NCBI RefSeq assembly: GCF_042477335.2
Contig: NC_091727.1
Coordinates: 126,139,501-126,203,500 of the forward strand
Reading direction: 5' to 3'
Length of the DNA stretch: 64,000 nucleotides
DNA from: Ovis canadensis
Lineage: Eukaryota > Chordata > Mammalia > Artiodactyla > Bovidae
Positions within the stretch are counted from its first letter, which is position 1; each line of letters begins with the position of its first letter. The translations under genes and the position numbers were made by a program. The notes under the pieces are model-generated. The model was not told where the DNA came from. It saw only the letters and a list, made by a program, of their open reading frames with translations, and did not search any database. This document shows, piece by piece, positions 21,988 through 34,116 of this stretch.

Positions 21988-22575
21988 AAATTAATTTTTA
22001 TTGGAGTAGAGTTGCTTTACAATGTTGTGTGAGTTTCTACTCTACAGAAAAATGAATCAGTTGTGCATATACATATATCCCCTCTTTTGTGGATTTCCTT
22101 CCCATGTAGGTAGCTACAGAGCACTGAATAAAGTTCTCTGTGTTATACAGTAGGTTCTCATTAGTTACCTATTTTATACATAGTAGTATATGTACAACAG
22201 TCCTAATTTCCCAATCCATTCCACCCTTTTCTCCCCTTGGTATCTGTACATATTTTATGTCTGTATCTCTGTTTCTGCTTTGCAAATAAGTTCATCTGTA
22301 CCATTTTTCTAGATTTCACATATATGTGTGAATATACATTTGTTTTTCTCTTTCTGACTTACTTCACTTTGTATGACAGTCTCTAGGTCCATCCACATCT
22401 CTGAAAATGGCACAATTCTCTTCTTTTTTTTTATTACTAAGTAGTATTACATTATATACATGTACCACAGCTTCTTTATCCATTCCTCTGTTGATGGACA
22501 TCTAGGTTGCTTCCATGTCTTGACTATTGCAAATAGTACTTCTATGAACATTGGGGTGTATGTACTTTTCTGATT
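21988..22575 (-). mobile_element. Artiodactyl L1 3' end, antisense, 5'-truncated
   Basis: Runs from the A/T-rich 3' terminus (AATTTTTATTGGAGTAGAGT) through TGTTATACAGTAGGTTCTCA and TTTATCCATTCCTCTGTTGA into the ORF2 C-terminal coding region (GGACATCTAGGTTGCTTCCA). Diverged relative to the 9.7-kb copy. Confidence 0.85.
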
Positions 22576-22939
22576 TATAGTTTCCCAGCCTTTCTAAGGT
22601 AGTATGGCATTCAAGAAACCATAAGTCTCTCAATATTTAAAGTAAACCTCTGAATGTGGCTCTCTAACCTAGCCTCCCCAGATCCTAGTACTTCTGTGAA
22701 AAAGAAGAAAATAAAGCTGAGGATGTGTCAGAATGCTTAGACTATCAAAACAATGATAACAGAGGATCACAACCATTTTTGCTGCACATCAGAGTTTCAG
22801 ATTAACTTAATGGACTCAGTATTCATAATCCTAAATCTAGTGGGAAGCACACAACACCATCTAAAAGAAAGAGGAAATGAATTAAAGCAGAATTTCAGAC
22901 GTTCTTACAGGTAATTAAATTATTTGGTGATTCCCTTTG
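22576..22939. other. No recognised feature
   Basis: AT-rich spacer between an L1 tail and BovB. Nothing recognisable. Confidence 0.35.
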
Positions 22940-25900
22940 AAATAAGCAATATCCCAATGACATATGCACACCTGATGAATGGCATCATCCATGAAACTGA
23001 AATTGATCGGTTTCTTCAGGAATATATTGATAAAACACGGTCTACTGGAGAAGGGAATGGCAAACCACTTCAGTATTCTTGCCATGAGAACCGCATGAAC
23101 AGTATGAAAAGGCAAAAAGATAGGACACTGAATGGTGAACTTGCCAGGTGCGCAAACGCTACTGGAGATCAGTGGAGAAATAACTCCAGAAAGAATGAAG
23201 AGATGAAGCCAAAGAAACAAGACCACCCATTTGTGGATGTGACTGGTGATGGAAGCAAAGTCCAATGCTGTAAAGAGCAATATTGCATAGGAAATTGAAA
23301 TGCTAGGTCTACGAATCAAGGTAAATTGGAAGTGAGCAAACAGGAGATGGCAAGAGTAGACATCGACATTTTAGGAATCAGTGAACTAAAATGGACTGGA
23401 ATGGATGGATTTAACTCAGATGACCATTATATCTACTACCGTGGGCAAGAATCCCTTAGAAGAAATGGAGTAGCCATCATAGCAAACAAAAGAGTCAGAA
23501 ATGCAGTTTTGGACTGCATTGGATGCAGTCTCAAAAACGACAGAATGATCTCTGTTCGTTTCCAAGGCACACCATCCAATATCAGAGTAATCCAAGTCTA
23601 TGCCCAGACCAGTAATGCTGAAGAAGCTGAAGTTGAATGGTTCTATGAAGACCTACAAGACCTTCTAGAACTAACCACCCAAAAAAGATGTCCTTTTCAT
23701 TTTAGGGGGCTGGAATTCAAAAGTAGGAATTCAAGAAACACCTGGAGTAACAGGCAAATTTGGCCTTGGAGTACAGAATGAAGCAGGGCAAAGGCTAATA
23801 GAGTTCTGCCAAGAGAATGCACTGGTCATGGCAAACACCCTCTTCCAACAACACAAGAGAAGACTCTACACATGGACATCACCAGATGGTCAACATCGAA
23901 ATCAGATTGATTATATTCTTTGCAGCCAAAGGTGGAGAAGCTCTATACAGTTACAAAAACAAGACCAGGAGCTGACTGTGGCTCAGATAATAAATTCCTT
24001 ATTGCCAAATTCAGACTTAAATTGAAAAAGTAAGGGAAACCACTAGACCATTAAGATATGATCTAAATCACATCCCTTATGATTATACAGTGAAAGTGAG
24101 AAATAGATTCAAGGGATTAAATCTGATAGACAAAGTGCTTGAAGAACTATGGACGGAGGTTTGTGACATTGTACAGGAGGCAGATATCAAGACCATCCCA
24201 AGAGTAAGAAAGGCAAAATGGTTGTCTGAGGAGGCCTTACAAATAGCTGTGAAAAGAAGAGAAGTGAAAGGCAAAGGAGAAAAGAAAACATATACCCATT
24301 TGAATGCAGAGTTCCAAAGAACAGCAAGGAGAGATAACAAAGCCTTCCTCAGTGATCAATGCAAAGAAATAGAGGAAAACAATAGAATGGGAAAGACTCT
24401 TCAAGAAAATTATAGATACCAAGGGACTATTTCCTGCAAAGATGGGCACAGTAAAGGACAGAAGTGGTAGAGACCTAAAAGAAGCAGAAGATATTAAGAT
24501 GAATTGGCAAGAATACTGAGAACTATATAAAAAAGATCTTCACGACCCAGATAATCACGATGGTGTGATCACTCATCTAGAGCCAGACATCCTGGAAGGT
24601 GAAGTCAAGTGGGCCTTAGGAAGCATCACTACAAGCAAAGCTACTGGATGTGATGAAATTCCAGTGGAGCTATTTCAAATCCTAAAAGATGATGCTGTGA
24701 AAGTACTGCACTCAATATGCCAGCAAATTTGGAAAACTCAGCAGTGGTCACAGGACTAGAAAAGATCAGTTTTCATTCCAATCCCAAAGAAAGGCAATGC
24801 CAAAGAATGGTCAAACTACTGCACAATTACACTCATCGCACATGCTAGTAGAGTAATGCTCAAAATTCTCCAAGCCAGGCTTCAACAGTACGTGAATGGC
24901 GAACTTCCAGATGTTCAAGCTGGATTTAGAAAAGGCAGAGGAACCAGAGATCAAATTGCCAACATCTGTTGGATCATCGAAAAAGCAAGAGAGTTCCAGA
25001 AAAACATCTACTTCTGTTTTATTGACCTTGCCAAAGTCTTTGACTGTGTGGATCACAACAAACTGTGGAAAATTCTTCAACAGATTAGAATACCAGACCA
25101 CCTGACTTGCCTCTTGAGAAACCTGTATGCAGGTCAGGATGCAACAGTTAGAACTGGACATGGAACAACAGACTGGTTCCAAACAGGAAAAGGAGTACAT
25201 CCAGGCTGTATATTGTCACCCTGCTTATTTAACTTCTATGCAGAGTACATCATGAGAAACGCTGAGCTGGAAGAAGCACAAGCTGGAATCAAGATTGCCA
25301 GGAGAAATATCAATAACCTCACATATGCAGATGACACCACTCTTATGGCAGAAAGCAAAGAAGAACTAAAGAGCCTCTTGATGAAAGTGAAAGAGGAGAG
25401 TGAAAATGTGGCCCGAAAACTCAACATTCAGAAAACTAAGATCATGGCATCCAGTGACATCACTTCATAGCAAATAGATGGGGAAACAGTAGAAACAGTG
25501 TCAAACTTTATTTTGGGGGCTCCAAAATCACTGCAGATGGTGACTGCAGCCACGAAATTAAAAGATGCTTGCTCCTTGGAAGAAAAGTTATGACCAACCT
25601 AGACAGCATATTAAAAACAGAGACATTACTTTTCCAACAAAGGTCCTTCTAGTCAAAGCTATGGTTTTTCCAGTATTCATGAATGGATGTGAGAGTTGGA
25701 CTATAAAGAAAGCTGAGCACCAAAGATTTGATGCTTTGTCAACTGTGGTGTTGGAGAAGACTCTTGAGAGTCCCTTGTACTGCAAGGAGATCTAACCAGT
25801 ACATCCTAAAGGAGATCAGTCCTGAATATTCATTGGTAAGACTGATGTTGAAGCTGAAACTCCAACACTTTGGCCACTTGATGCGAAGAACTGACTCATT

Positions 25901-26105
25901 TGAAAAGACCCTGATGCTGGGAAAGATTGAAGGTGGAAGGAGAAAGCGATGACAGAGGATGAGATGGTTGGATGGCATCACTGACTCAATGGACAAGATT
26001 TGAGTAAACTCCAGGAGTTGGTGATGGACAGGGAGGCCTGGTGTGCTACAGTCTTTTGAGTTGCAAAGAGTCAGACATGACTGAGTGACTGAACTGAACT
26101 GAACT
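22940..26105 (+). mobile_element. Near full-length BovB (RTE-type) LINE, sense
   Basis: About 3.2 kb, close to the usual BovB length, ending in GACTGAACTGAACTGAACT. Regions in order: N-terminal segment with a DVTGDGSKVQC-like motif (23235-23280), APE-type endonuclease (23326-24000; DILGISELKWTGM, ISVRFQGTPSN, YTWTSPDGQHRNQIDYIL), linker, reverse transcriptase (24565-25470; FIDLAKVFDCVDHNK, YADD at 25324-25335) and the C-terminal region to about 26040. Several stops and frameshifts split it, for example at 23297, 23780 and 25470. It cannot move on its own, although its RT catalytic motif is intact. The 5' boundary is approximate. Confidence 0.93.
24856..25470 (+). pseudogene. BovB reverse transcriptase domain, open for 204 codons
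   Basis: The longest open piece of this BovB. It includes RT motif A (FIDLAKVFDCVDH), GKGVHPGCILSPCLF (motif B region) and YADDTTLMAES (motif C). It ends at a TAG just after the MASSDITS segment. The frame begins at an internal methionine, and upstream RT sequence is in another frame. Confidence 0.88.
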
Positions 26106-26282
26106 CAGTGACTTCAGAAGGGCCACCAAACTCATGGAAGACAATATGGCATAATTACACTCATCCTCTTGGGGAGACGATCCATTATAGTAGTTTCTAC
26201 TTCCGGTGCTTATACTGTTGACCTTCAACTTTGTATCTTCAGTCTGGACCTATCCTGTCAACAACAGACAAGACAAACCCAT

Positions 26283-26445
26283 TCTCAGAGCTCAGCTCTG
26301 CCACTTAGTAGCAGTGCGACCTTGGCTAATATGCCCTGAGCCTCAATTTCTTGCATGACTCATAGGGCTGATGTAAGAATTTCAATGTGATAATCTATGC
26401 AAAGCCCTTAGTATAGTTCTTACCATATAGAGAGTAAAATTAACA
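26283..26445 (+). mobile_element. MIR SINE fragment, sense
   Basis: CTCAGCTCTGCCACTTAGTA, GTGCGACCTTGGCTAATATG and GTGATAATCTATGCAAAGCC match MIR core and tail. Confidence 0.7.
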
Positions 26446-26900
26446 AATAAAATAAATACTTATGAAATACTTTCTAAAATGCATATTTGAAAATAAAGAA
26501 GATGAATTCTCCAGCCATGTTTGGCTGAGGCTGGACATGCCATCTTCAGATATAAAAATAGCAAGATCTCAGAATCAGCAAAGGAATAACAGATTCTTTG
26601 GGGCTATAAGGTATCTCATAGGGGACTTGGAGTCTTGTCCATATTCTCAGTTTAGACACCCCTCTACATGATCTCTAGAAGAAGAAATGAGTCTTCCTCT
26701 GACTCCAGCTATGTCTGAAGCTATTCACCTTTGCACTCCTTGCATATCTTGACTCAGCTCACCCATGACTCTTTGCCATATTGACCATTCTCTCTCAAGA
26801 GAATCTCTAAGAAGGATCCTCCCAGAAGATGTTTTGAGTCTAACTTTGCTGGACTTTCATCTGGAGGTAGAAATAACTGACAACTACATTCAGTGGCCAG
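26446..26900. other. No recognised feature
   Basis: A 69-codon frame (26462-26671) has no recognisable domain. No repeat identified. Confidence 0.35.
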
Positions 26901-26904
26901 GAAG

Positions 26905-27112
26905 GCCCCAAGAACTCAGTAGGTAAAGAATCTCCCTGTAGTGGGAGACATAGGAGAAGTAGGTTCAATCCCTAGGTCAGGAAGATCCCCTGCAGGAGGA
27001 AATGGCAAGCCACTCCAGTATTCTTGCCTGGAGAATTCCATGGACAGAAGAGACTGGAAAGTTACAGTCCATGGGGTCACAAAGAATTGGTCACTGAGCA
27101 CACACAGACCAC
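26905..27112 (+). mobile_element. Bov-tA SINE, sense
   Basis: Diverged head (CCCCAAGAACTCAGTAGGTA), B-box GTAGGTTCAATCCCTAGG, then CAAGCCACTCCAGTATTCTT and ATGGGGTCACAAAGAATTGG. Confidence 0.85.
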
Positions 27113-27198
27113 AAGCCCAGTAGCCACTGGTGAGAGCTCAGAATCATTATGATGTGGCCTTGAAGGGATGGGACGTGGAGGTGGTGACACCTCAGCAT

Positions 27199-27393
27199 GG
27201 TGGCTCTCAACCTGGAGCCTGCATCCAAATCACATGGAGTTCTTGTGAAAACACTCATTATTGATATCCACCTCCAAAGTTTCTGATTCAGTAGGTCTGG
27301 ACTAGGACCTCAGTATGTGCATTTCTGACAAGTTCCCAGGTGATATGTTGTGGCTGGGGAGTCGAGGGACACACTTTGAGAACCGCTGCTCTA
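27199..27393 (-). mobile_element. MER5A-type hAT (Charlie) remnant
   Basis: TGATTCAGTAGGTCTGGACT, GTGCATTTCTGACAAGTTCC and CACACTTTGAGAACCGCTGC are the characteristic MER5A order. It begins TGGTGGCTCTCAACCTGGAG, which pairs with the end as a terminal inverted repeat (CTCTCAAC.. / ..TTGAGAAC). Confidence 0.8.
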
Positions 27394-27424
27394 GTCCAAC
27401 CTTCATATAATCATCCCTAAGCCT

Positions 27425-27665
27425 GAGAACTGGATTCAATAGGTCTGGGACCCAACGAGGAATCTCAGTTTTAAGTAAACACTCTAGATGGTCCCAATGA
27501 AGGTGTTCTATGGACCGACTACACTTTGTGATGCCTGGTATTTGTGATCTCAGAACTTATTCCTTGAGATACTGGTTGAGTAAGTTCTATGGTATGACCC
27601 AAGGATCCATGTATTGAACAAGTCCTCAAGTAGTTCTGATGCACAGTCAAGTTGAAAGCCATCGG
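27425..27665. mobile_element. Further MER5-like hAT fragments
   Basis: ATTCAATAGGTCTGGGACCC and TAGTTCTGATGCACAGTCAAG are MER5-like blocks in a more decayed context, probably one or two fragments. Confidence 0.45.
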
Positions 27666-28187
27666 TTTATCCTGTCACCAGTTAACCACACTGATGGGGC
27701 ACAACCAGAAGATGTAAAGAGAAGGGATGTCCACATTAGTAGTGATAGTTTGCATGAAAAAGGCCTTTGAGATAACTCCTCTTGAGAATAAGGGCCACTG
27801 TGTAGGCAGAGGTAGTGGGGAGGAGGATGTAAAGTAGCTTCAAGGCCCAAGAAAGTCCTGCCAACTTTTAGTCAGCTGGGCAAGGAACTGCTCGGATAGC
27901 AGTATAGCAAGGCCAATTCCTATTCATCTTTCAAGACCCTACTCTGAAGCATCTATTGCCTGACACTGACCTCAGAGGCTTCCCTAGGGTCAATCAATCC
28001 CTAGGTGTCTTTTGGATCACCCCTCATAAGACAATTCTAAGAGCCGGGATGAAGAGGAACCTCAGAGATCATGCACATGGCTTCCCGCCATGGCATTAGG
28101 GATGCGGAGACTGAGGCCCAGAGAGGGAAATCAACTAGGAGGATAATAAAAGACCACACCCCTACCAGAAACGGGGTCCCAGACATG
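27666..28187. other. Mostly unassigned; possible L2 trace at 27915-28000
   Basis: TTCATCTTTCAAGACCCTAC followed by GACCTCAGAGGCTTCCCTAG resembles the L2 3' end. The rest has no recognised feature. Confidence 0.35.
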
Positions 28188-28335
28188 ATCTACTAATAGA
28201 AGCTAGGGATGGTGCTAAGCATTTTATATACATTATCTCATGTAATAATCACAAGAATCTCATTAACTAAGCATTACTGTTATCCACCTTACACCCTGAG
28301 ACCTAGAGAGGTTTTTGCACCTGGGTGTATATGTG
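28188..28335 (-). mobile_element. MIR SINE fragment, antisense
   Basis: GGTGCTAAGCATTTTATATA, CATTATCTCATGTAATAATC and CACCTTACACCCTGAGACCT follow the reverse complement of MIR. Confidence 0.65.
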
Positions 28336-28789
28336 TGCTTGAGTAGCTTGCTACCAGAGCATGAGCTGGAGAAAGCAATAGCCAAGTAAACACTATCAGC
28401 CCCTTGATTGGTCACAGCAGTGAATTCCAGCCACTGTAACAAATGTGTTTGATGAGGGGGATTGGTAGCCATTTCATGACAGGGGCCTGGGGAGGAAACG
28501 AGACAAAATGGCTGCCCGTGAGCTAATGGCCCATGTGCAGTAAGGAGGAGAAGGGGGCAGCTCTTATGAGGAGGAGGCTTTGCTCTACCCAGACAGTTGG
28601 GAAGAGGGGGGGGATGTGCATTTGGAACAGGGCTATGTAACAGGGGAGTCCAGGGGCCCAAGCAATAAGTTGGCAATGATGCATTTTAGAGGTGGGGGCT
28701 TCAACACAGCTCAGAATTGAACCAGAGTTGAGCTCAGCTCTATCTAAAGCAAGAACTTCTGCTTTTAATCTTCAAATCAGTGGGCTTCA
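28336..28789. other. No recognised feature
   Basis: A proline- and histidine-rich minus-strand frame of 137 codons (28263-28676) overlaps the MIR and has no domain. It is treated as chance in GC-rich sequence. Confidence 0.35.
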
Positions 28790-28965
28790 TGATTTACTGC
28801 ACTTCTGAATGGCCTGGAGTGCTAGTTGTAAATACAGATCCCAGGGCCAGACTCACAGACGTTCAGATCCAGAGCGTCCCAGGTAGGGTTCAACAACCCC
28901 CTCCAGGGGATTTTGCTACAGCTGGTCCATGGCTCATAAGTTGAGATTTACACTCTTGGACATTC
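28790..28965. mobile_element. MER5-like hAT fragment
   Basis: GTAAATACAGATCCCAGGGC, CCTCCAGGGGATTTTGCTAC and TAAGTTGAGATTTACACTCT resemble MER5A in sense. Low certainty. Confidence 0.4.
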
Positions 28966-29195
28966 TAACAGAGTAACACCATTCCCAGGCCACAAAACAG
29001 TGGTCATCATGGACATCCACACAAAGAGTAGACACATTTTCCCTTGCACCCTGCACCCTGATGTCTTCAGCCTGGTCACCGGCTCACTGTTCACCAGAAG
29101 GGGGCTATGTCTCAGAGTCTTTAGAAATACTTACTCTATCCAAAGGCCCCTAAAAAATAAAAAACATAAAAAACAACAAAGGCCCTGACTCATGG

Positions 29196-29510
29196 ACTTT
29201 TCCCTTAAAAAAAAAAAATTATTTGGGGCTCTGCTAGATCATTGCTGCAACACAGGTTTTCTCTAGTTGCAGTGAGTAGGGACCACTCTTCTTTACTGTG
29301 TGTGGGCTTCTCATTGCGGTGGCTTCTCCCATTGTGGAGCACAGGCTCTAGGCACACAGGCTTCAGCAGTTGTGACATGCAAGCTCAGTAGCTGTGGTAC
29401 ATGGGCTTGTGGCTCTGTGGCATATGGAGTCTTCCTGGATGAGGGATTGAACGTGTGTCCCCTGCATTGGTAGGCAGATTTTTATCCACTGTAGCACCAG
29501 GGAAGTGTCC
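29196..29510 (-). mobile_element. CHR-type cetartiodactyl SINE, antisense
   Basis: Antisense long tRNA-Glu SINE: GGTTTTCTCTAGTTGCAGTG, TGGAGCACAGGCTCTAGGCA, TTGTGGCTCTGTGGCATATG and head TAGCACCAGGGAAGTGTCC. A-tail complement at 29206-29219. Confidence 0.82.
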
Positions 29511-29513
29511 TGT

Positions 29514-29712
29514 GTTTAAAAAAATTTTATTGAAGTATAGTTGATTTACAATGTTGTGCTAATTTCTGCTGTACAGCAAAATGACTCAGTTATACACACA
29601 TATAAATGCATATTCTTTCAAATATTCTTTTCCAGTGGTTTAACACAGGATATTGGCCTTCACCCTCTTAGTACAAAAATGTATGAACTTATCACAGATG
29701 GTCCATAATTAC
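29514..29712 (-). mobile_element. L1 3' end, antisense, short
   Basis: AATTTTATTGAAGTATAGTT, TTACAATGTTGTGCTAATTT and CAGCAAAATGACTCAGTTAT are the artiodactyl L1 3' terminus. The match weakens after about 29660. Confidence 0.72.
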
Positions 29713-29716
29713 GGCT

Positions 29717-31604
29717 CAGTTCAGTTCAGTTCATTCACTCAGTCATGCCGACTCTTTGCGACCCCATGAATCGCAGCATGCCAGGCCTCCCTGTCCATCA
29801 ACAAGTCCCAGAGTTCACTCAGACTCACGTCCATCGAGTCAGTGATGCCATCCAGCCATCTCATCCTCTGTCGTCCCCTTCTCCTCCTGCCCCCAATCCC
29901 TCCCAGCATCAGAGTCTTTTCCAATGAGTCAACTCTTTGCATGAGGTGGCCAAAGTATTGGAGTTTCAGCTTTAGCATCATTCCTTCCAAAGAAATCCCA
30001 GGGCTGATCTCCTTCAGAATGGACTGGTTGGATCTCCTTGCAGTCCAAGGGACTCTCAAGAGTCTTCTCCAACACCATAGTTCAGAAGCATCAATTTTTT
30101 GGCGCTCAGGATTCCTCACAGTCCAACTCTCACATCCATACATGACCACAGGAAAAACCATAGCCTTGACTAGACGGGCCTTTGTTGGCAAAGTAATGTC
30201 TCTGCTTTTCAATATTCTCTCTAGGTTGGTCATAACTTTTCTTCCAAGGAGTAAGCGTCTTTTAATTTCATGGCTGCAGTCACCATCTGCAGTGATTTTG
30301 GAGCCCCGAAAAATAAAGTCTGACACTGTTTCCCCATCTATTTCCCATGAAGAGATGGGACCGGATGCCATGATCTTCTTTTTCTGAATGTTGAGCTTTA
30401 AGCCAAATTTTCACTCTCTTCTTTCACTTTCATCAAGAGGCTTTTTAGTTCCTCTTCACTTTTTGTCATAAAGGTGGTGTCATCGGTATATCTGAGGTTA
30501 TTGATATTTCTTCCAGCAATCTTGATTCCAGCTTGTGTTTCTTCCAGTCCAGCGTTTCTCATGATGTACTCTGCATGTAAGTTAAATAAGCAGGGTGACA
30601 ATATACAGCCTTGATGCACTCCTTTTCCTATTTGGAACCAGTCTGTTGTTCCATGTCCAGTTCTAACTGTTGCTTCCTGACCTGCACACAGATTTCTCAA
30701 GAGGCAGGTCAGGTGGTCTGGTATTCCCATCTCTTTCAGAATTTTCCACAGTTTCTTGTGATCCACACAGTCAAAGGCTTTGGCATAGTCAATAAAGCAG
30801 AAGTAGATGTTTTTCTGGAACCCTCTTGCTTTCTCCATGATCCAGCAGATGTTGGCAATTTGATCTTTGATTCCTCTTCCTTTTCGAAAACGAGCTTAAA
30901 CATCAGGAAGTTCACGGTTCACATATTGCTGAAGCCTGGCTTGGAGAATTTTGAGCATTACTTTACTAGCGTGTGAGATGAGTGCAATTGTGTGGTAGTT
31001 TGAGCATTCTTTGGCATTGCCTTTCTTTGGGATTGGAATGAAAACTGATCTTTTCCAGTCCTGTGGCCACTGCTGAGTTTTCCAAATTTGCTGGCATATT
31101 GAGTGCAGCACTTTCATAGCATCATCTTTCAGGATTTGGAATAGCTCAATAGGCATTCCATCACCTCCACTAGCTTTGTTTGTAGTGTTGCTTTCTAAGG
31201 CCCACTTGACTTCACATTCCAGGATGTCTGGCTCTAGATGAGTGATCACACCATCGTGATTATCTGGGTCGTGAAGATCTTTTTTTGTACAGTTCTTCCA
31301 TGTATTCTTGCCACCTCTTCTTAATATCTTCTGTTTCTGTTAGATCCATACCATTTCTATCCTTTATTGAACCCATCTTTGCATGAAATGTTCCTTTGGT
31401 ATCTCTAATTTTCTTGAAGAGATCTCTAGTTTCCCATTCTGTTCTTTCCTTCTATTTCTTTGCATTGGTCACTGAAGAAGGCTTTCTTATCTCTTCTTGC
31501 TATTCTTTGGAACTCTGCATTCAGATGGTTATATCTTTCCTTTTCTCCTTTGCTTTTCACCTCTCTTCTTTTCACATCTATTTGTAAGGCCTCCCCAGAT
31601 AACC
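29717..31604 (-). mobile_element. BovB LINE, antisense, 5'-truncated (1.9 kb)
   Basis: Begins with the tail complement CTCAGTTCAGTTCAGTTCA and extends leftward-reading into the linker ahead of the RT. It holds the RT domain (30838-30398; FIDYAKAFDCVDHKK, GKGVHQGCILSPCLF) and a 210-codon open C-terminal piece (30371-29739) ending [16 protein letters not shown]. The RT catalytic motif reads YTDD instead of YADD near 30481-30492, which would impair the enzyme even if the frames were whole. The frame also breaks near 30398, 30895 and 31250. Confidence 0.93.
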
Positions 31605-31854
31605 CATTAATATTTCTTGAATGTTGAAATTTCAGACCGTAAAATAAAATACAAGAAGTTCAAAAGAGCAGAAAATTAATTGTTTGGACTTCTTTCTTAC
31701 CTCCCACCTTGATTTCTACTCATTCTCTCTAAAGGACACCACCATTAATAAAATCTCATGCAGCCTTTCCATATTTTTTTCCTTATCAAGTACTGATTTT
31801 GGAGGGCACTCTTCAGATCTACCTGTTTGATGTCCATAGGTCAGTAATTAGAAT
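31605..31854. other. No recognised feature
   Basis: AT-rich spacer between two BovB copies. It may be old L1 3'UTR but I cannot support it. Confidence 0.3.
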
Positions 31855-33590
31855 TAACACCGATTGAGCTTTACATATGCACCAATCACTTTATACATAT
31901 TATCTCATTTAATTCTCAGAACAACTCTGTGAGGTTCAGTTCAGTCACTCAGTCATGTCTGACTCTTTGCGACCCCATGAACTGCAGTACACTAGGCCTC
32001 CCTGTCCATCACCAACTCCCAAACTCATGTCCATTGAGTCAGTGAGGCCATCCATCATCTCATCCTCTGTCATCCACTTCTCCTCCTGCCCTCAGTCTTT
32101 GCCAGCATCACAGTCTTCTCCAATGAGCCAGTTCTTCGCATGAGGTGGCCAAAGTATTGGAGTTTCAGTTCCAACAACAGTCCTTCCAATGAACACTCAG
32201 GACTGATCTCCTTTAGGATGGACTGGTTGGATCTCCTTGCAGTCCAAGGGACTCTCAAGAATCTTCTCCAACACCACAGTTCAAAAGGATCAATTCTTCT
32301 GTGCTCAGCCTTCTTTATAGTCCAACTCTCATACCCATACATGACTACTGGAAAAACCATAGCTTTGACTAGACAGACCTTTGTTGACAAAGTAATGTCT
32401 CTGCTTTTTAATATTCTGTCTAGGTTGGTCATAACTTTCCTTCCAAGGAGTAAGCATCTTTTAATTTCATGGCTTCAATCACCATCGGCAGTGAGTTTGG
32501 AGCCCCCCCGAAAAAAGCCCACCGCCAACTTTACTTTCCACTGTTTCCCCATCTATTTCCCATGAAGTGATGGGACCAGATGCCATAATCTTAGTTTTCT
32601 GAATGTTGAGCTTCAATTCAACTTTTTCACTCCCCTCTTTCACTTTCAAGAGGCTCTTTAATTCTTCAGTTTCTGCCATAAGGGTGGTGTCATCTGCATA
32701 TGTGAGGTTATTGATATTTCTCCTGGCAATCTTGATTCCAGCTTGTGCTTTGTCCAGCCCAGCGTTTCTCATGATGTATTCTGCATGTAAGTTAAATAAG
32801 CAGGGTGACAATATACAGCCTTGATGTACTCCTTTTCCTGTTTGGAACCAGTCTGTTGTTCCATGTCCAGTTCTAACTGTTGCTTCCTGACCTGCATACA
32901 GGTTTCTCAAGAGGCAAGTCAGGTGGTCTGGTATTCCCATCTCTTTCAGAATTTTCCACAGTTTACTGTCATCCACACAGTCAAAGGCTTTGGCAGAGTC
33001 AATAAAGGAGAAATAGATGTTTTTCTAGAACTCTCTTGGTTTTTTGATGATCCAGCACATGTTAGCAATTTGATCTCTGGTTCTTCTGCCTTTTCTAAGA
33101 CCAGCTTGAACATCTGGAATTTCACCATTCATGTATTGCTGAAGTCTGGCTTGGAGAATTTTGAGCATTACTTTACTGGCCTGTGAGATGAGTGCAATTG
33201 TGCAGTAGTCTGAGCATTCTTTGGCATTGCCTTTCTTTGGGATTGGAATGAAAACTGACCTTTTGCAATCCTGTGGCCATTGCTGAGTTTTCCAAATTTG
33301 CTGACATATTGAGTGCAGCACTTTAACAGCATCATCCTTTATGATTTGAAATAGCTCCACTGGAATTTCATCACATCCAGTAGCTTTGCTTGTAGTGATG
33401 CTTCCTAAGGCCCACTTGACTTCACATTCCAGGATCTGGCTCTAGGTGAGTGATCACACCATTATGATTATCTGGGTTGTGAAGATCTTTTTTCTGTGAG
33501 GTTAGGTAATACTATTATTTCCATGTTACAGATAAGTAAACTGAGGCTAAGAGAGAATAAATAATTTGATTTGCTGAAATCATGATAGCT
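31855..33590 (-). mobile_element. MIR SINE, antisense, split by BovB
   Basis: Left part 31855-31936 (CACTTTATACATATTATCTC, ATTTAATTCTCAGAACAACT) and right part 33494-33590 (TTTCCATGTTACAGATAAGT, AACTGAGGCTAAGAGAGAAT) form one MIR. The BovB sits exactly between them. Confidence 0.8.
31937..33492 (-). mobile_element. BovB LINE, antisense, 5'-truncated (1.56 kb), with target duplication
   Basis: TCTGTGAGGTT occurs at 31926-31936 and 33493-33503. The 3' end is short (GTTCAGTTCAGTCACTCAG). Coding pieces: RT with intact YADD (about 32688-32699), C-terminal region 32432-32070, upstream RT 33360-33025. A C-run (32503-32508) and other indels break the frames. It is separate from the copy 332 bp to its left, since different DNA flanks each. 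Confidence 0.94.
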
Positions 33591-33620
33591 AATATATATC
33601 AGATTTACACTATGTACCAG

Positions 33621-33824
33621 TGTTAGTCACTCAGCCATGTCTGACTCTTTGTGACCCGATGGAGTGTAGCCCACTGGCCTCCTCTGTTCATGGAATTCTC
33701 CAGGCAAGAATACTGGAGTGGGTTCCCATTTCCTTCTCCAGGGGATTTTCCCAACCCAGGGATCAAACACAGCTCTCCTGTATTGCAGGAAAACTCTTTA
33801 TGGACTGAGCCACCAGGGCAGCCC
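33621..33824 (-). mobile_element. Bov-tA SINE, antisense, 16-bp target duplication
   Basis: Complete copy from TGTTAGTCACTCAGCCATGT to CTGAGCCACCAGGGCAGCCC. TTACACTATGTACCAG (33605-33620) and TTACACTATGTGCCAG (33825-33840) flank it with one mismatch. Confidence 0.93.
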
Positions 33825-33900
33825 TTACACTATGTGCCAGGCACTATCTTAATCATGTTACATGCTTTGCCTGATTTTAACTGACTGTAACCTGTGGTGA

Positions 33901-34116
33901 GCTGTGCTTAGTTGCTCAGTTGTGTCTGACCCTTTGCTTCCCCATGGACTGTAGCCCGCCAGGCTCCTCTGTCCATGGGGATTCTCCAGGCAAGAATACT
34001 GGAGTGGGTTGCCATGCCCTCTTCCAGGGGATCTTCCCAACCGATGGATTAAACCCAGGTCTCCTGCATTGCAGGTGGATTCTTTTACTGTCTGAGCCAC
34101 CACGGAAGCCCATAAT
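33901..34116 (-). mobile_element. Bov-tA SINE, antisense, short target duplication
   Basis: GCTGTGCTTAGTTGCTCAGT to TCTGAGCCACCACGGAAGCC. CTGTGGTGA (33892-33900) and CTGTGGAGA (34117-34125) flank it with one mismatch. Confidence 0.9.

Noticed and set aside
28263..28676. 137-codon minus-strand frame
   Set aside because: Low-complexity Pro/His/Leu composition, overlaps a MIR at one end, no domain and no conserved start context.
29717..33492. One continuous long BovB
   Set aside because: Two 3' tails, different 5' truncation points and 332 bp of unrelated sequence show two separate insertions.
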